DNA from: Enterobacteriaceae bacterium B14
GTDB taxonomy: Bacteria; Pseudomonadota; Gammaproteobacteria; Enterobacterales; Enterobacteriaceae
Reading direction: 5' to 3'
NCBI GenBank assembly: GCA_000307305.1
Contig: DF158882.1
Span: 1,218,563 to 1,282,562 of the forward strand
DNA length: 64,000 nucleotides
This document shows, in pieces, positions 10,098 to 21,151 of this stretch. Both the position numbers and the translations under genes were made by a program. Positions within the stretch are counted from its first letter, which is position 1, and each line of letters begins with the position of its first letter. The notes under the pieces were generated by a model. It saw only the letters and a list, made by a program, of their open reading frames with translations. It did no database searches and was not told the origin of the DNA.

Positions 10098-10670
10098 TTA
10101 CGATTGCCCTTGCCAACGTTGAAACAGATCTTTTGGCAATTCGATATCAAACTGGTCTAATACGCGATTAACCGTTTGGTCAATGACGTCACCAATGCTT
10201 TGAGGTCGATGATAAAATGCTGGCATTGGCGGCATAATCACAGCCCCCATCTCTGCCGCCTGTGTCATTAATTTTAAGTGACCCAGATGCAACGGCGTTT
10301 CTCTGACACAGAGTACCAGTGTTCTACGTTCTTTTAAGATAACGTCTGCCGCTCTGGTCAGTAGGTCATCGGTATAGCTGTTCGCAATTCCAGACAATGT
10401 TTTCATCGAGCAAGGCAAAATAACCATACCGGTTGAGCGAAATGAGCCTGACGAAATAGAGGCCGCGATATCACGAATATCATGATTCACATCAGCCAAC
10501 GCTGTCACCTCACGCAATTTGAAATCTGTCTCTAGCGCGAGAGTCTGGCGTGCCGCTTGGCTAATAATGAGATGAGTTTCAATTTCTGGCAGATCCTTCA
10601 ATACCTGCAACAGCCGGACACCATAAACGGCCCCGCTCGCACCTGAGATTCCAACGATTAGCCGTTTCAT
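10098..10670 (-). CDS. ubiX: Flavin prenyltransferase UbiX
   Basis: 190 residues. UbiX attaches a dimethylallyl group to FMN, making the prenylated flavin cofactor of the decarboxylase UbiD in ubiquinone synthesis. The N-terminal IVGISGASGAVYGVRLLQ binds the FMN phosphate; the later SSGSFRSTGMVILPCSMKTLSGI, RRTLVLCVRETPLH and the MPPMPAFY loop are family hallmarks. Placed downstream of purF on the same strand as in E. coli; the histidine/lysine-arginine-ornithine uptake genes found nearby in E. coli are missing here. Confidence 0.97.
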   Translation of the reverse strand: MKRLIVGISGASGAVYGVRLLQVLKDLPEIETHLIISQAARQTLALETDFKLREVTALADVNHDIRDIAASISSGSFRSTGMVILPCSMKTLSGIANSYTDDLLTRAADVILKERRTLVLCVRETPLHLGHLKLMTQAAEMGAVIMPPMPAFYHRPQSIGDVIDQTVNRVLDQFDIELPKDLFQRWQGQS

Positions 10671-10790
10671 AGTTATTCTCTCTGCTTCTTTTTCTTAGCT
10701 TATTGTCGATATAAATAGCATAAATACAAAACGGTGCGAAGTCGCCCTCACACCGTTTTATCTTTATCACGTCAGTTAAACCTAACGGAA

Positions 10791-12308
10791 TTAACCTTCG
10801 TTATGCATTTCCAGATTCTCGGCTTCTCTTTGTCCACGTAACGCCTTGGCGTCATCGCCTCTCAGAGACTCGAGATAATCCAGATAGGCCTGATCAACGT
10901 CTTTGGTGACATACACGCCATTGAATACAGAGCACTCAAACTGCTGAATATCTAAGTTATCTTCGCGTACCGCTTCAATCAGATCATCGAGGTTTTGGAA
11001 AATAAGTGCATCAGCACCAATAATTTTCGCTATCTCATCTACTTCACGACCGTGAGCAATCAGCTCATTGGCACTCGGCATATCGATGCCATAAACATTC
11101 GGAAAGCGGATCTCTGGCGCAGCAGAAGCCAGATAGACTTTATTCGCTCCAGCTTCCCGTGCCATTTCCACGATCTGCTCGGAAGTCGTGCCGCGTACAA
11201 TAGAGTCATCCACCAGCAATACATTCTTACCACGGAACTCTGCACGATTAGCATTCAGTTTACGCCGTACCGACTGACGACGAGCCTGTTGTCCCGGCAT
11301 AATAAACGTACGACCAACGTAGCGGTTTTTAACGAATCCCTGACGATAAGGTTTATCTAAGATCCTCGCGATCTCCAGAGCGATATCGCAAGATGTCTCA
11401 GGGATAGGGATAACCACATCAATATCCAACTCTTCCCACTCTCGAGCGATTTTTTCACCCAACTTTTTACCCATGCGAACCCGAGCACTATAAACGGAGA
11501 TTTTATCGATAAACGCATCTGGGCGAGCAAAGTAAACGTATTCGAACAAGCAAGGGTGGCATTTTGGATCTTCAGCACACTGCCGAGTGAAAAGCTGACC
11601 ATCAACGGTAATATAAACCGCCTCACCAGGGGCAACATCGCGCAAAAACTCAAAGCCTAGTGTATCGAGAGCCACACTTTCTGAAGCCACAATGTACTCA
11701 ATACGTCCATCTGTCAGTACCCTACGGCCAAGCACCAGCGGGCGGATACCGTTTGGATCACGAAATGCCACCATGCCATGCCCGATAATCATCGAAACAC
11801 AGGCATAGGCACCGCGGATCTGGCGGTGTGTCGCTGCAACTGCGGCAAAGATATTTTCGGTGGTTAAAGGTGAGTTCTCAAAATGATCTAGCTCGCTGGC
11901 AAATACATTGAGCAGAACTTCAGAGTCAGACGTCGTATTCACATGACGGCGCATGGTATTAAACAATCTTTCACGCAGCTCGTGCGCGTTAGTCAAATTA
12001 CCATTGTGTGCCAACGTGATACCAAATGGCGAGTTAACATAAAAAGGCTGGGCTTCAGAGGCACTGGAGCTACCCGCAGTCGGATAACGAACATGGCCTA
12101 AACCCATGTTTCCCTGCAATCTTTGCATATGCCTTGCTTCAAATACATCCTTCACTAGGCCATTGGCCTTACGCAAACGGAAACCATTGTTTGCATCTAT
12201 AGTGACAATGCCTGCGGCATCCTGTCCACGGTGCTGTAACACCGTTAGTGCATCGTAAATCGACTGGTTAACCGGTGTAAAACCGGCGATACCGACAATA
12301 CCGCACAT
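10791..12308 (-). CDS. purF: Amidophosphoribosyltransferase
   Basis: 505 residues, as in E. coli. PurF carries out the first committed step of purine synthesis, making phosphoribosylamine from PRPP and glutamine. The protein begins MCGIVGIAG; Cys2 becomes the N-terminal nucleophile of the glutaminase domain once Met is removed, and no propeptide is present. The C-terminal phosphoribosyltransferase domain has the PRPP loop [14 protein letters not shown]. It is co-transcribed with cvpA (75-base gap) from a promoter with a PurR operator. Confidence 0.98.
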   Translation of the reverse strand: MCGIVGIAGFTPVNQSIYDALTVLQHRGQDAAGIVTIDANNGFRLRKANGLVKDVFEARHMQRLQGNMGLGHVRYPTAGSSSASEAQPFYVNSPFGITLAHNGNLTNAHELRERLFNTMRRHVNTTSDSEVLLNVFASELDHFENSPLTTENIFAAVAATHRQIRGAYACVSMIIGHGMVAFRDPNGIRPLVLGRRVLTDGRIEYIVASESVALDTLGFEFLRDVAPGEAVYITVDGQLFTRQCAEDPKCHPCLFEYVYFARPDAFIDKISVYSARVRMGKKLGEKIAREWEELDIDVVIPIPETSCDIALEIARILDKPYRQGFVKNRYVGRTFIMPGQQARRQSVRRKLNANRAEFRGKNVLLVDDSIVRGTTSEQIVEMAREAGANKVYLASAAPEIRFPNVYGIDMPSANELIAHGREVDEIAKIIGADALIFQNLDDLIEAVREDNLDIQQFECSVFNGVYVTKDVDQAYLDYLESLRGDDAKALRGQREAENLEMHNEG

Positions 12309-12383
12309 GTGCTCTTTTCCTCATCAGTATTACCGAGCTGTGCAGTGTTCTCTCTATAGCAACAAAATGAGCTATCGAAGGAA

Positions 12384-12863
12384 CTACAGCAGGCTCGACG
12401 TGTTCTTCAGGTAGTCGAAAAACCACCCGATGATATAACGAAACTGCGGGATCAGTTGGGACTGCTTCCACTCATCACTCTGCGACATCGCAGTGAAAGT
12501 GTCTAAGAAGAACAAAATAGCCGAAACGATCAATACACCACGTAAAGCACCGAAACAGATCCCCAGAACACGGTCGGTTCCAGAAAGCCCGGTACGGCTG
12601 ACTAAGGTGCCTATCACATAGTTAACAATGGCACCAACCAGCAACGTGGCGATAAACAGTACGCCTATCGAGACCCCATTGCGCACAAACTGATCCTGAA
12701 AGCGCGTAAAGTAGACGGCGAGATAAGGATAAAACTGGCTGGCAACAAAGAAAGCACATCCCCATGTTACGAGTGATAATGCTTCCCGTACAAATCCGCG
12801 GATCAAGCTGACAAGAGCAGAAAACGCGATGATGCCGAGAATGACGTAATCAATCCAAACCAT
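12384..12863 (-). CDS. cvpA: CvpA inner-membrane protein
   Basis: 159 residues with four hydrophobic segments (about 1-20, 28-48, 60-85 and 100-120), ending in a short polar tail. The CvpA family is needed for colicin V production in E. coli and for envelope and bile tolerance in related bacteria; its biochemical role is unknown. The start MVWIDYVILG matches the family. It is the first gene of the cvpA-purF operon and lies downstream of a PurR box. Confidence 0.96.
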   Translation of the reverse strand: MVWIDYVILGIIAFSALVSLIRGFVREALSLVTWGCAFFVASQFYPYLAVYFTRFQDQFVRNGVSIGVLFIATLLVGAIVNYVIGTLVSRTGLSGTDRVLGICFGALRGVLIVSAILFFLDTFTAMSQSDEWKQSQLIPQFRYIIGWFFDYLKNTSSLL

Positions 12864-12920
12864 AAATAATTCCCAAAATGAACTGCGCCGTCGTCCATTT
12901 GCGGCGCATTCTAACAGAAA

Positions 12921-12936
12921 AAGAAAACGTTTGCGT
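12921..12936 (-). promoter_or_regulatory. PurR operator in front of cvpA-purF
   Basis: Read on the gene's strand the site is ACGCAAACGTTTTCTT, a full match to the PurR consensus (ACGCAAACGTTTTCNT). It lies 58 bases upstream of the cvpA start. PurR with hypoxanthine or guanine represses this operon in E. coli, so the same control is expected here. Confidence 0.93.
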
Positions 12937-13057
12937 AGCTGATTTACTGTGACCTAACAAAATAGTATTCAGAATAAAAAACGTCCGATTCTCCCTATGT
13001 ACGAATAGACCTTAAGAGGCAGAAGCAAGCCTCCACCCTTAATGTTTTATAATAAAA

Positions 13058-13843
13058 TCAACGAGTTTCGTAACTTTTCACTTGCCCACCTAAGCCACTC
13101 AATCGTTGCAACTCAGACAGTTGAGATTGAAGTTTCTGCTTGGAAGCATCAGGCCCAACATAAATTCGTGTCAGCGTTCCTGTCGTCGGTTTAGAAGGAA
13201 CTGTATACACCCGATAACCAGAGAGACGCAGCGTTGCAACAATCTCATCCACCTTGTTGGCATTTTTCAATGCACCAAGTTGAACGACATAAGACTGCCC
13301 TTCCGGTGCCTTTTCCTCTTTTGTTACTACAGGTTTCGACACTGTCGGTTTTTGTTCCACCGGCTTCTGTTCTACCGGTTTCTTCTCAACAGGTTTCTTC
13401 TCCGCTGGCTTTGAAACAATCGGCTTAGGCTCCACTGGCTTCACCTCAACAGGCTTTGCCGCTTGTGGCCTCTCAATAACCGGTGGCTTAGGCACAACAG
13501 GCGTTACTTCCACTGGTTTAACGGATGCAGGCTGTGTTGTTGCCCCTTCACGATTGGCGATGAGAGGAGGCGTCTCAGGCTGTGGAGACGTATCTGCCAC
13601 AGTCGGGCTCTCGGTAGTATCCGGCCCTTCCGCATCGTCAACAATCGGTGGTGTCAGCGGTTGGCTGACAGGAGGCAAAGCATCAATATCCTGCTCATCC
13701 CCAGCCTTAGGCACTAAAGGGATAGAGGCAAACTGTTCTTCATAGTGTTTTTTGTTACCGTCTAACAAACCGGGAAGCAAAATAACGCCTAGTGCAATCA
13801 GAATGCACGAGCCAACCAGACGGTTTTGAAACTTACTGGCCAC
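13058..13843 (-). CDS. dedD: Cell division protein DedD (SPOR domain)
   Basis: 261 residues, about 40 longer than E. coli DedD. It has one N-terminal membrane segment (LVGSCILIALGVILLPGLL), a long Pro/Lys/Glu-rich periplasmic linker, and a C-terminal SPOR domain (about 185-261, YVVQLGALKNANKVDEIVATL and RIYVGPDASKQ) that binds denuded septal peptidoglycan. It localises at the division ring. The linker holds four or more near-tandem five-residue units of the KPVEQ/KPVEK kind (residues about 130-165), coded by a 15-base repeat, which explains the extra length. It overlaps the end of folC by 11 bases. Confidence 0.95.
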   Translation of the reverse strand: MASKFQNRLVGSCILIALGVILLPGLLDGNKKHYEEQFASIPLVPKAGDEQDIDALPPVSQPLTPPIVDDAEGPDTTESPTVADTSPQPETPPLIANREGATTQPASVKPVEVTPVVPKPPVIERPQAAKPVEVKPVEPKPIVSKPAEKKPVEKKPVEQKPVEQKPTVSKPVVTKEEKAPEGQSYVVQLGALKNANKVDEIVATLRLSGYRVYTVPSKPTTGTLTRIYVGPDASKQKLQSQLSELQRLSGLGGQVKSYETR

Positions 13844-15104
13844 TTAGCCTCCCCGACTCTAATGCGGTCATCACGTGAGCAACAGTATGGAAAGAGCCGC
13901 AGACAATAACGGTATCGTGTTCACCCGCATCACTCATTGCCTGTCGCCATGCGGTTTCAACATTGTCGAAAACATGAGACTCATCTAGTTGCTCGGCTAA
14001 TTGTTCCGCTGTCGCCCCTCGAGGCCCTTCTAGCGGTGCGCAGTACCAGAGATCAACTTGAGGTTTCAGATGAGCCAAGGTACCTGCGATATCTTTATCT
14101 GACAACATCCCCACCACAGCACGAACCTTGCCGCCTCGCGCGGGTAACGCTGCCAGACGACTAGCAAGATAAGCGGCTGCATGAGGGTTATGTGCAACAT
14201 CAAGAATAAGTAATGGCGCTTCACTGACGATTTGAAAACGCCCTGGCAATGTCGCCTGACGCAATCCTTCAGATATGGCATCATCACTTATCGCCAGCGC
14301 CGAATAGCGTAATGCGGCTAATGCCGTGGCCGCATTTTGTAGTGGAATATGAGGTAACGGTAAATCACCCCATGCTAGATCGCCATCCCACCACGACCAG
14401 CTTGTTTCATTAGCCTGATATCGCCATGCGACACCCTGCCGATAGAGCTTAGCACCCAGTACACTTGCAACATCAGAAATGGAATCAGGCATATCAGGCT
14501 CGCCGACAACGGCAGGTGTTCTAGAGCGGAAAATTCCCGCTTTTTCACGCCCAATACTTTCACGATCGAAACCCAACCAGTCGGTATGGTCCAGCGCAAT
14601 ACTGGTAATCACAGCAACGCTAGGATCAACAATGTTTGTCGCATCCAAACGACCGCCTAGTCCTACTTCGAGGATAACGACATCAAGTTTGGACTGCTGG
14701 AACAACTGTAAGGCAGAGAGCGTACTGAACTCAAAATAGGTCAGCGATACCCCCCCTCTTCCCGCTTCGATAGACGCGAAAGAGTGGCAGTGTTGAGTTT
14801 CTGATAACTCTTCTCCCTGCACACGAACCCGTTCTGTATAGCGAATCAGATGAGGTGAGCTGTAAACACCCACGCGATATCCTGCGGCCATCAAAATTGC
14901 TTCTAATGTGCGGCAGGTTGTTCCTTTGCCGTTGGTTCCGGCAACAGTAAAAACAACAGGGGCAGGTTTCAGCAAATCCATAGACTCAGCTACGCGCTTT
15001 ACACGCTCAAGGCCAAGATCGATTGCCGAAGTATGAATCTGTTCCAGATAGCAAAGCCACGCGGCTAGAGGCGACGTGGCTTTAGGTGTTTGAGTCTTTT
15101 GCAT
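13833..15104 (-). CDS. folC: Bifunctional dihydrofolate synthase/folylpolyglutamate synthase
   Basis: 423 residues. FolC adds glutamate to dihydropteroate and then extends the polyglutamate chain of folates in the cytosol. The Mur-ligase-type ATP loop VAGTNGKGTTCRTLEAIL lies near residue 55, followed by HLIRYTERVRVQGEELSE, the metal- and ATP-binding EVGLGGRLDATNIV, and the C-terminal domain with LDVAHNPHAA. It stands between accD and dedD as in E. coli, overlapping dedD slightly, which suggests translational coupling. Confidence 0.97.
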   Translation of the reverse strand: MQKTQTPKATSPLAAWLCYLEQIHTSAIDLGLERVKRVAESMDLLKPAPVVFTVAGTNGKGTTCRTLEAILMAAGYRVGVYSSPHLIRYTERVRVQGEELSETQHCHSFASIEAGRGGVSLTYFEFSTLSALQLFQQSKLDVVILEVGLGGRLDATNIVDPSVAVITSIALDHTDWLGFDRESIGREKAGIFRSRTPAVVGEPDMPDSISDVASVLGAKLYRQGVAWRYQANETSWSWWDGDLAWGDLPLPHIPLQNAATALAALRYSALAISDDAISEGLRQATLPGRFQIVSEAPLLILDVAHNPHAAAYLASRLAALPARGGKVRAVVGMLSDKDIAGTLAHLKPQVDLWYCAPLEGPRGATAEQLAEQLDESHVFDNVETAWRQAMSDAGEHDTVIVCGSFHTVAHVMTALESGRLSGQ

Positions 15105-15179
15105 GAGCCCCGTTCACTTACGGTTCATTGATGATTTTTCGGTGCCCCTCACGTTATCTCGGTAAGAGGCACGTCTCCG

Positions 15180-16106
15180 TTAAGCTTCCCCTTCAGCCTG
15201 AGCTGTATCTTCTGGGTCAGCGACTATTTCAGGCTCAGGAGCCAAAATTTGCGGTTCTGGCTGATTCATAAATTTAGCAACCAGACAGGCCACACGGTGG
15301 CGCATTTCTGGGCGGCGAACAATCATATCAATTGCGCCTTTTTCAATTAAAAACTCACTACGTTGGAATCCCGGCGGTAACTTCTCACGAACAGTCTGTT
15401 CGATAACACGAGGGCCAGCAAAGCCGATCAACGCTTTCGGTTCTGCGATATTGATATCACCCAACATCGCTAAACTCGCAGAAACACCACCCATCGTTGG
15501 ATCGGTCAGTATTGAGATATAAGGCAGGCCGCGCTCTTGCATTTTTGCCAATGCCGCACTGGTTTTCGCCATTTGCATCAGAGACATCAATGCCTCTTGC
15601 ATACGTGCTCCGCCACTAGCAGAGAAACAAACGAGAGGACAGTTATCCTCCAGAGCCTGCTCTACGGCACGAACAAAGCGTGCACCAACAACCGATGCCA
15701 TTGAACCGCCCATAAAGGCGAATTCAAAAGAGGCAATAACAATCGGCATACCCTCGAGGGTACCTTTCATAACGATAAGCGCATCTTTTTCGCCGGTCGA
15801 TTTCTGGGCGGCAACAAGACGGTCTTTATATTTTTTGGAGTCTTTAAACTTAAGCGCGTCTTTCGGTTCTAACTCGCTGCCTAACTCCACTTCACTGTCT
15901 TCATCCAGCATCATATGCAAACGCATACGCGCTGATATACGCATATGGTGATCGCACTTCGGACATACTTCGAAGTTACGCTCTAACTCAGCACGATATA
16001 ATACTTGCCCACAGCTATCGCATTTGGTCCAGATACCTTCAGGGATACTTGCCTTATGGGTCTGGGTGATATTGCTTTTATTAAGAATTCGTTCAATCCA
16101 GCTCAT
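15180..16106 (-). CDS. accD: Acetyl-CoA carboxylase carboxyltransferase subunit beta
   Basis: 308 residues. AccD pairs with AccA to move the carboxyl group from biotin to acetyl-CoA, giving malonyl-CoA for fatty acid synthesis. An N-terminal zinc ribbon is visible with Cys29, Cys32, Cys48 and Cys51, followed by the crotonase-like carboxyltransferase core ([37 protein letters not shown]). The C-terminal 25 residues are acidic, rich in Pro and Glu, and vary in the family. It follows dedA and precedes folC on the same strand. Confidence 0.98.
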   Translation of the reverse strand: MSWIERILNKSNITQTHKASIPEGIWTKCDSCGQVLYRAELERNFEVCPKCDHHMRISARMRLHMMLDEDSEVELGSELEPKDALKFKDSKKYKDRLVAAQKSTGEKDALIVMKGTLEGMPIVIASFEFAFMGGSMASVVGARFVRAVEQALEDNCPLVCFSASGGARMQEALMSLMQMAKTSAALAKMQERGLPYISILTDPTMGGVSASLAMLGDINIAEPKALIGFAGPRVIEQTVREKLPPGFQRSEFLIEKGAIDMIVRRPEMRHRVACLVAKFMNQPEPQILAPEPEIVADPEDTAQAEGEA

Positions 16107-16355
16107 TGATGACCTTTCTGTCTGCCCCGGCTTAATGCCAAGTTTCTGTTCCGAGTATGTCGTCCCTGAAAGATAACGTTTCCTTTATCTTTGTAAAAGA
16201 GAACCTACCACCTAATAACCCTAAAGCAAGGAGTAGATCTTTTGGAACAGACCGTAGTGCTGCCATTAAACCATATCGTTTAGACGCTGTGGATCAAAAA
16301 CTACATTATCCCCACGACACAACATCCGATTTGATTAAATATCAGCCTCAATTCT

Positions 16356-17015
16356 CTATTTTAACGCATTCTTCTCTGCGCGTTTATGGCGCCAGACCTC
16401 AATCACGCCAGGCAGAATAGACACCACGATAATAGCGACAATCAATAATTTTAGATTGTCCTGAACAAAAGGCATATTCCCGAAAAAATAGCCTGCATAA
16501 GTAAAGGATAGTACCCAAGCCAGCGCACCAATCACGTTAAACGCAGCAAAATGACGATAGCTCATATGTCCCATTCCTGCTACGAAAGGGGCAAAAGTCC
16601 TTACGATAGGAACAAAACGCGCCAAAATAATGGTTTTACCACCATGTTTTTCATAAAAAGCATGGGTTTTATCCAGATAACTGCGCCGAAAAATTTTCGA
16701 ATCAGGGTTACTGAACAGCTTATTGCCAAACAATTTCCCAATGGTGTAGTTAACCGCATCACCCAAAATTGCCGCTGTAACCATCAATAAAACCATCGTA
16801 TGAACATCAAGATCGTTGGTTGGCAGTGCAGCTAAGGCTCCGGCAACAAACAGTAATGAATCACCCGGTAAGAAAGGCGTTACAACGAGCCCCGTTTCAC
16901 AAAATAGAATCAAGAAAAGGATCGCGTAAATCCACAGCCCGTAGTTGGCGACCATCTCAACCAAATGTTTATCAATGTGCAGAATAAAATCTATCAGGAA
17001 ATAAATGTAATCCAT
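16356..17015 (-). CDS. dedA: DedA family inner-membrane protein
   Basis: 219 residues, matching E. coli DedA in length. About five hydrophobic segments are seen, with family motifs [27 protein letters not shown] and [20 protein letters not shown]. The two conserved arginines of the last motif and the acidic residue in ETG are those required for function in the family. DedA proteins are proton-driven lipid carrier transporters or flippases; the exact cargo of this copy is not visible. Located between truA and accD. Confidence 0.95.
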   Translation of the reverse strand: MDYIYFLIDFILHIDKHLVEMVANYGLWIYAILFLILFCETGLVVTPFLPGDSLLFVAGALAALPTNDLDVHTMVLLMVTAAILGDAVNYTIGKLFGNKLFSNPDSKIFRRSYLDKTHAFYEKHGGKTIILARFVPIVRTFAPFVAGMGHMSYRHFAAFNVIGALAWVLSFTYAGYFFGNMPFVQDNLKLLIVAIIVVSILPGVIEVWRHKRAEKNALK

Positions 17016-17100
17016 GGGTCTCTTTTATCCGGGATAAGGCGATAACGCCGGGTTTAAAATAACAATGCTGGCTGTGGTAAAAACAAATAACCACAGACAA

Positions 17101-17931
17101 TTAATCCTCTAAAAATAGCGGCCCTAATGGGATGACCGGTAAGCCAAAATGCTCAGGATAATCTACATCAACCAGATAGAGCCCCTCTGCTTTCGCTGTC
17201 GCCGCTGCCAATGTTCTATCTTTCGCTGCCAGTAACTCTGCCATCCAGTTTTCCGGCTGATTGCCGCAGCCAATTTCCAGCAGGCTACCCACAATATTGC
17301 GTACCATATGATGAACGAACGCATTCGCTTTAATATCGACGACAACATAGCTACCTTTGCGCGTCACTTTAATATGGCTTACGTTGCGCATTGGGGTTGA
17401 AGACTGGCAAGACATCGCTCGAAATGAAGTGAAATCGTTTTCACCTAACAGGCTTTGTGCCGCGCGGTGCATCCGAGACTCATCTAACGGCTGGTGATAA
17501 TGCGTGACGCCATAGTGCAAGATAGCCGGACGATAACGGTGGTTGTAGATAACATAACGGTAGCGGCGAGCCGTGGCACTGAAACGGGCATGAAACTCGT
17601 CATCGACCCGTTTTACCCAGCGAACTGCAATATCACTTGGTAGATTGCCATTTACACCCATTGTCCATGCTACATCTTTACGGTCAGCATGAGTTTCAAA
17701 ATGCACGATCTGCCCTGTTGCATGCACCCCAGAGTCAGTGCGGCCCGCACACTGGACCGCGATAGGCTCATTTGCCACTTGGCTCAATGCCTTTTCAAGC
17801 CGCTCTTGCACACTGGCAACTTCATGCTGCCTCTGCCAGCCATAATAGTTATGACCGTCATATTCGATCCCCAACGCAAACTTGATTCGGGGAGCAGCCT
17901 GTTCTTGCATGATTAATTCACTCTCAGACAT
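17101..17931 (-). CDS. truA: tRNA pseudouridine(38-40) synthase TruA
   Basis: 276 residues. TruA makes pseudouridine at positions 38-40 in the anticodon arm of many tRNAs. The catalytic Asp is in [14 protein letters not shown] (near residue 68); [14 protein letters not shown] and [15 protein letters not shown] are further family blocks. The first few residues ([11 protein letters not shown]) are variable; a second Met at position 8 is an alternative start. The ATG overlaps the usg stop codon by one base (TGATG), implying coupled translation. Confidence 0.97.
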   Translation of the reverse strand: MSESELIMQEQAAPRIKFALGIEYDGHNYYGWQRQHEVASVQERLEKALSQVANEPIAVQCAGRTDSGVHATGQIVHFETHADRKDVAWTMGVNGNLPSDIAVRWVKRVDDEFHARFSATARRYRYVIYNHRYRPAILHYGVTHYHQPLDESRMHRAAQSLLGENDFTSFRAMSCQSSTPMRNVSHIKVTRKGSYVVVDIKANAFVHHMVRNIVGSLLEIGCGNQPENWMAELLAAKDRTLAAATAKAEGLYLVDVDYPEHFGLPVIPLGPLFLED

Positions 17932-18941
17932 CAGTAAAGATACTCTTGTAACAGACGTTCTGCCGTTTCGATCGCCATCAGCGCCCCACCGAACTGAACG
18001 TTATCGGCAACAGACCAAAACTGGAGGCTCTCTGGAATGCCGTAGTCATTACGCAAACAACCAATGCTCAGATGAGGATTACCAGACGCATCTTCGACCT
18101 GAGTTGGATAGTTGCCCTCATCACTGAGTTGGATATCCTCTACGCTTTCCAAGATACGTTGTGCTTCATCGGCAGAAACAGGGCGCAATGACTCCATATG
18201 CACAACCTGTGCGTGACCATAGAATACAGGGGATTGGATGCAAGAAACGGATATCGGCAAACCGTCGTCTTGAAGAACTTTGCGCACTTCATCCACCAAA
18301 CGGCTCTCTTCACGCACACTGCCTGACTCGTCTTGCAACAGAGGTAAGAGGTTAAAAGCGAGCTGCTTAGAGAAGAAACCCGGCTCAATAGGCAAACCAT
18401 TCAGCAAGCGGGCACTCTGCCCTGCCAGCTCATCTACCACCGCTTTACCGTGTGCAGAAGCAGAAATCAGGCTGGTGACGTGCAAACGAGATAATCCCGC
18501 CTCTTCCGTCAGCGGCTTAATCGCCGTTAGCAGTTGGCTCGTCAGGCTGTCAGCGACGGCAATAATATTGCGATTGCGGTAATCCGCTAACGCGTGTGGA
18601 TTGACGCTAGGGACAATCAGCGGAATATCTGGTTCCATAGAGAAAATGCCACTGCTGTCGATGACCAGACACCCTGCATTGCCTGCGTCTTCAGCATAAC
18701 GTGCAGAAGCATCGCTACCTGCAACAAAGAAAGCAAGTTGGGCCTGAGACCAATCAAACTCTTCAGCATTTGTGACGATAAGAGATTGCCCATTGAAGCG
18801 TACCGTTTCACCCGCACTACGCTCACTGGCTAACGGATAAAGCTCGCCAACGGGGAAATTACGTTCCTGTAATAGTTCCAGTAATGCGCTTCCTACTGCG
18901 CCCGTAGCGCCAAGCACAGCAATTTGCCAGCCGTCAGACAT
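17931..18941 (-). CDS. usg: USG-1 protein, aspartate-semialdehyde dehydrogenase homologue
   Basis: 336 residues starting [20 protein letters not shown], the NADP-binding opening of the aspartate-semialdehyde dehydrogenase fold. The region where the true enzyme has its catalytic Cys (an N-C-S/T motif) reads [10 protein letters not shown], with no Cys, so it is probably not a dehydrogenase; E. coli Usg has the same change. The function is unknown. The start is taken 9 bases after GGAG and matches E. coli Usg; a Met 11 codons upstream has no ribosome site. It is coupled to truA downstream. Confidence 0.93.
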   Translation of the reverse strand: MSDGWQIAVLGATGAVGSALLELLQERNFPVGELYPLASERSAGETVRFNGQSLIVTNAEEFDWSQAQLAFFVAGSDASARYAEDAGNAGCLVIDSSGIFSMEPDIPLIVPSVNPHALADYRNRNIIAVADSLTSQLLTAIKPLTEEAGLSRLHVTSLISASAHGKAVVDELAGQSARLLNGLPIEPGFFSKQLAFNLLPLLQDESGSVREESRLVDEVRKVLQDDGLPISVSCIQSPVFYGHAQVVHMESLRPVSADEAQRILESVEDIQLSDEGNYPTQVEDASGNPHLSIGCLRNDYGIPESLQFWSVADNVQFGGALMAIETAERLLQEYLY

Positions 18942-19042
18942 GATGGTGTTCTCCAAAATAAAAACGCTGTTCAACCAGATTGGCAGGACAGAAATAAACT
19001 CAAGGGAGGTGAATACTGTGAATCACCTCGTTATTCATCCCG

Positions 19043-20170
19043 TTAAATACGTTCGGTGGTGAACCCCAGATGCCGCAGAAGCATTTCACTCTGCAAAGAG
19101 TCACACTGAATGAGGAGCGATGACCACTCTCGGCGCTCCTGATACTGTTTACGTAAACGATCGAATGCCCCTTTTTGAGCAGCGACCCGACGTAAAGGCG
19201 CATCATCGCGGCGCACATCATACACCAGATGGATGAGACGCTTGAGCCTGTTCTCATCTAATTCACCATGAAATACGATTTTGCTGAACTCAGGAACGGG
19301 CAGCAAAGAGGATAGTTCAACGTGCTGCGGATTACCCAGTGACTCACTATAAGCCTCAAAAACCTGCGTAGTTCCACGAGCTTTGCCTTCAAGGCTGTAA
19401 CCAGCAATATGTGGAGTACCGATATCGACTCGCTCTAAAAGCGGCAGTAATAGCTCAGGTTCAGGCTCCCACACATCTAACACCGTACTCAATGCTTTCC
19501 CTTTTTGCAGTGCCGCCAGCAATGCCTGATTATCAACGACGGGGCCACGAGAGGCATTAATCAAAATACGGTTGTCCGGCAATGCGGCAAGCAGCGCATC
19601 ATCAACTAAGTGAAGTGTGTTGTAGGCACCACTTTTATTGAGCGGTGTATGGAAAGTTAAGATATCGGCTTCTGCGACCAGCTTCTCCAGCGGCCAAAAT
19701 GTTTCATCATCACCGCGCTCGGCACGTGGTGGATCACAGAGAAGTGTGCGGATACCCAACGCCTTGAGGCGATGATTCAAACGAGAACCTACATTGCCGA
19801 CACCAACAATCCCCACCGTTTTATCACGTAGTTGAAAACCATCACGCTCGGCAAGAAAGAGCAAAGAGGAAAACACATATTCAACAACGGCAATGGCATT
19901 GCAACCAGGTGCAGCAGAGAACCCGATGCCTTGCTGGGCAAGCCAATCGATATCAACATGATCGGTGCCTGCGGTGGCAGTACCGACAAATCGAATTGAT
20001 GTATTCGACAGGAGTTCGGCATTCACTTTAGTGACAGAGCGAACCATTAACGCGTCTGCCTCTTTCAATGCCTCTTGCGGGATAGGACGGCCGGGTACAG
20101 CTTGTACTTCGCCTAAACGGCTAAACAGTAACGGCGCGTAAGGCATATTCTCATCAACCAGAATCTTCAC
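19043..20170 (-). CDS. pdxB: Erythronate-4-phosphate dehydrogenase
   Basis: 375 residues from a GTG start. PdxB oxidises 4-phosphoerythronate in the pathway to pyridoxal 5'-phosphate. It has the D-2-hydroxyacid dehydrogenase architecture: [12 protein letters not shown], Rossmann motif [23 protein letters not shown], and the catalytic His region [19 protein letters not shown], then a PdxB-type dimerisation tail. GTG is chosen because GGAG lies 6 bases upstream and translation then opens (M)[11 protein letters not shown], as in E. coli; an ATG 10 codons upstream lacks support. Next gene downstream is usg, as in E. coli. Confidence 0.95.
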   Translation of the reverse strand: MKILVDENMPYAPLLFSRLGEVQAVPGRPIPQEALKEADALMVRSVTKVNAELLSNTSIRFVGTATAGTDHVDIDWLAQQGIGFSAAPGCNAIAVVEYVFSSLLFLAERDGFQLRDKTVGIVGVGNVGSRLNHRLKALGIRTLLCDPPRAERGDDETFWPLEKLVAEADILTFHTPLNKSGAYNTLHLVDDALLAALPDNRILINASRGPVVDNQALLAALQKGKALSTVLDVWEPEPELLLPLLERVDIGTPHIAGYSLEGKARGTTQVFEAYSESLGNPQHVELSSLLPVPEFSKIVFHGELDENRLKRLIHLVYDVRRDDAPLRRVAAQKGAFDRLRKQYQERREWSSLLIQCDSLQSEMLLRHLGFTTERI

Positions 20171-20304
20171 TTCATTCTCCCGCAATATCTCAGAGAGCAC
20201 ATTTTGCCACTACTTTTTACTAAGCCCAACCACTCTTGCAGAAGTTGACAAAGATCGCTTAAAAAACAAGTACGAGACATCATTCTTAACGAATAGTCTG
20301 CAAA

Positions 20305-21078
20305 CTAACTGCGTCGGTAACGGTCTGGCGTTGTTCCTGCAATATGTTGGAACATCGCAATAAACGCAGAAGCAGAACTATAACCAACCTCTAACGCCAC
20401 ATCCTGCACCGAATGCCCTTTATCCAACAGTGAAATACCGTGTAGAAAACGTAGCCTCTGCCGCCATTCACTAAATGACATCCCCAATTCGCTCTGACAT
20501 CGGCGTGACAGTGTTCTCTCTGTGGTATAGACACGGCTAGCCCACTCGTTCAGCGGCGTATTATCCGCAGGGTTACTCTCTAACTGCTTTAAAATAGGCG
20601 ACAGATATTTATCATCCGTTATCGGTAAGTAAGTCAGTTGCAGCGGTGACGATGAGACCTCGTCAATCAGTACGCGGCACAGCCTATATTCGCTCTTACT
20701 ACTTGGTGACATCATGTTGCGCTCAAAACAGGATTCAACAATAGCGGTAAAAATGGGACTCACGTTTAATAGGCAGGGCTGAAGAGGCAGCTCTTTGCAA
20801 AAGCGCGGGGCGATATTTATTGAGCGAAACCATGCCTGTCTGAGGTTATAGCTAGAGTGCTCCATTTTTGCTGGTATCCATACGGCAAAACCGGGCGGAG
20901 CAAGGAAACGTTGCCCGCCGATATTAAGCGCCAGCACACCCGATTTAATACAGATAACCTGCCCCCATAGATGGGAATGGGGTAAGTACTCGGTATCTGC
21001 ATTCACTTCCTCACAATAAAAAAACAGCGGTATATTCGCTGTTTTTTCTAGTGAAGGGGGTAAGCGCTGCTCTGCCAT
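20305..21078 (-). CDS. AraC-family transcriptional regulator (NimR/YeaM-like)
   Basis: 257 residues. The N-terminal half is a cupin-type sensor domain (PHSHLWGQVICIKSGVLALNIGGQRFLAPPGFAVWIP); the C-terminal 80 residues hold the double helix-turn-helix with SQ-like motifs (ERTLSRRCQSELGMSFSEWRQRLR and VQDVALEVGYSSASAFIAMFQ). The layout resembles E. coli NimR, which controls a divergent exporter. Here too a membrane exporter gene is divergent across 145 bases, and that gap holds two ATTGTCTGA copies spaced 21 bases apart, as expected of an AraC-type operator. The inducer is unknown. No counterpart stands at this place in E. coli. Confidence 0.88.
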   Translation of the reverse strand: MAEQRLPPSLEKTANIPLFFYCEEVNADTEYLPHSHLWGQVICIKSGVLALNIGGQRFLAPPGFAVWIPAKMEHSSYNLRQAWFRSINIAPRFCKELPLQPCLLNVSPIFTAIVESCFERNMMSPSSKSEYRLCRVLIDEVSSSPLQLTYLPITDDKYLSPILKQLESNPADNTPLNEWASRVYTTERTLSRRCQSELGMSFSEWRQRLRFLHGISLLDKGHSVQDVALEVGYSSASAFIAMFQHIAGTTPDRYRRS

Positions 21079-21121
21079 ACGATGTATACCTCACTATTAA
21101 TGTTCATTGATACCCGTAGAG

Positions 21122-21151
21122 ATTGTCTGAAAGACGCACCACATTGTCTGA
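21122..21151. promoter_or_regulatory. Direct-repeat operator, probably for the AraC-family regulator
   Basis: ATTGTCTGA occurs at 21122 and again at 21143, an exact 21-base step (two helical turns), with further matches downstream of each copy (A at +11, CG at +14). AraC-family dimers commonly bind tandem half-sites of this spacing. The site lies between the regulator and the divergent exporter gene. Binding is inferred. Confidence 0.6.
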
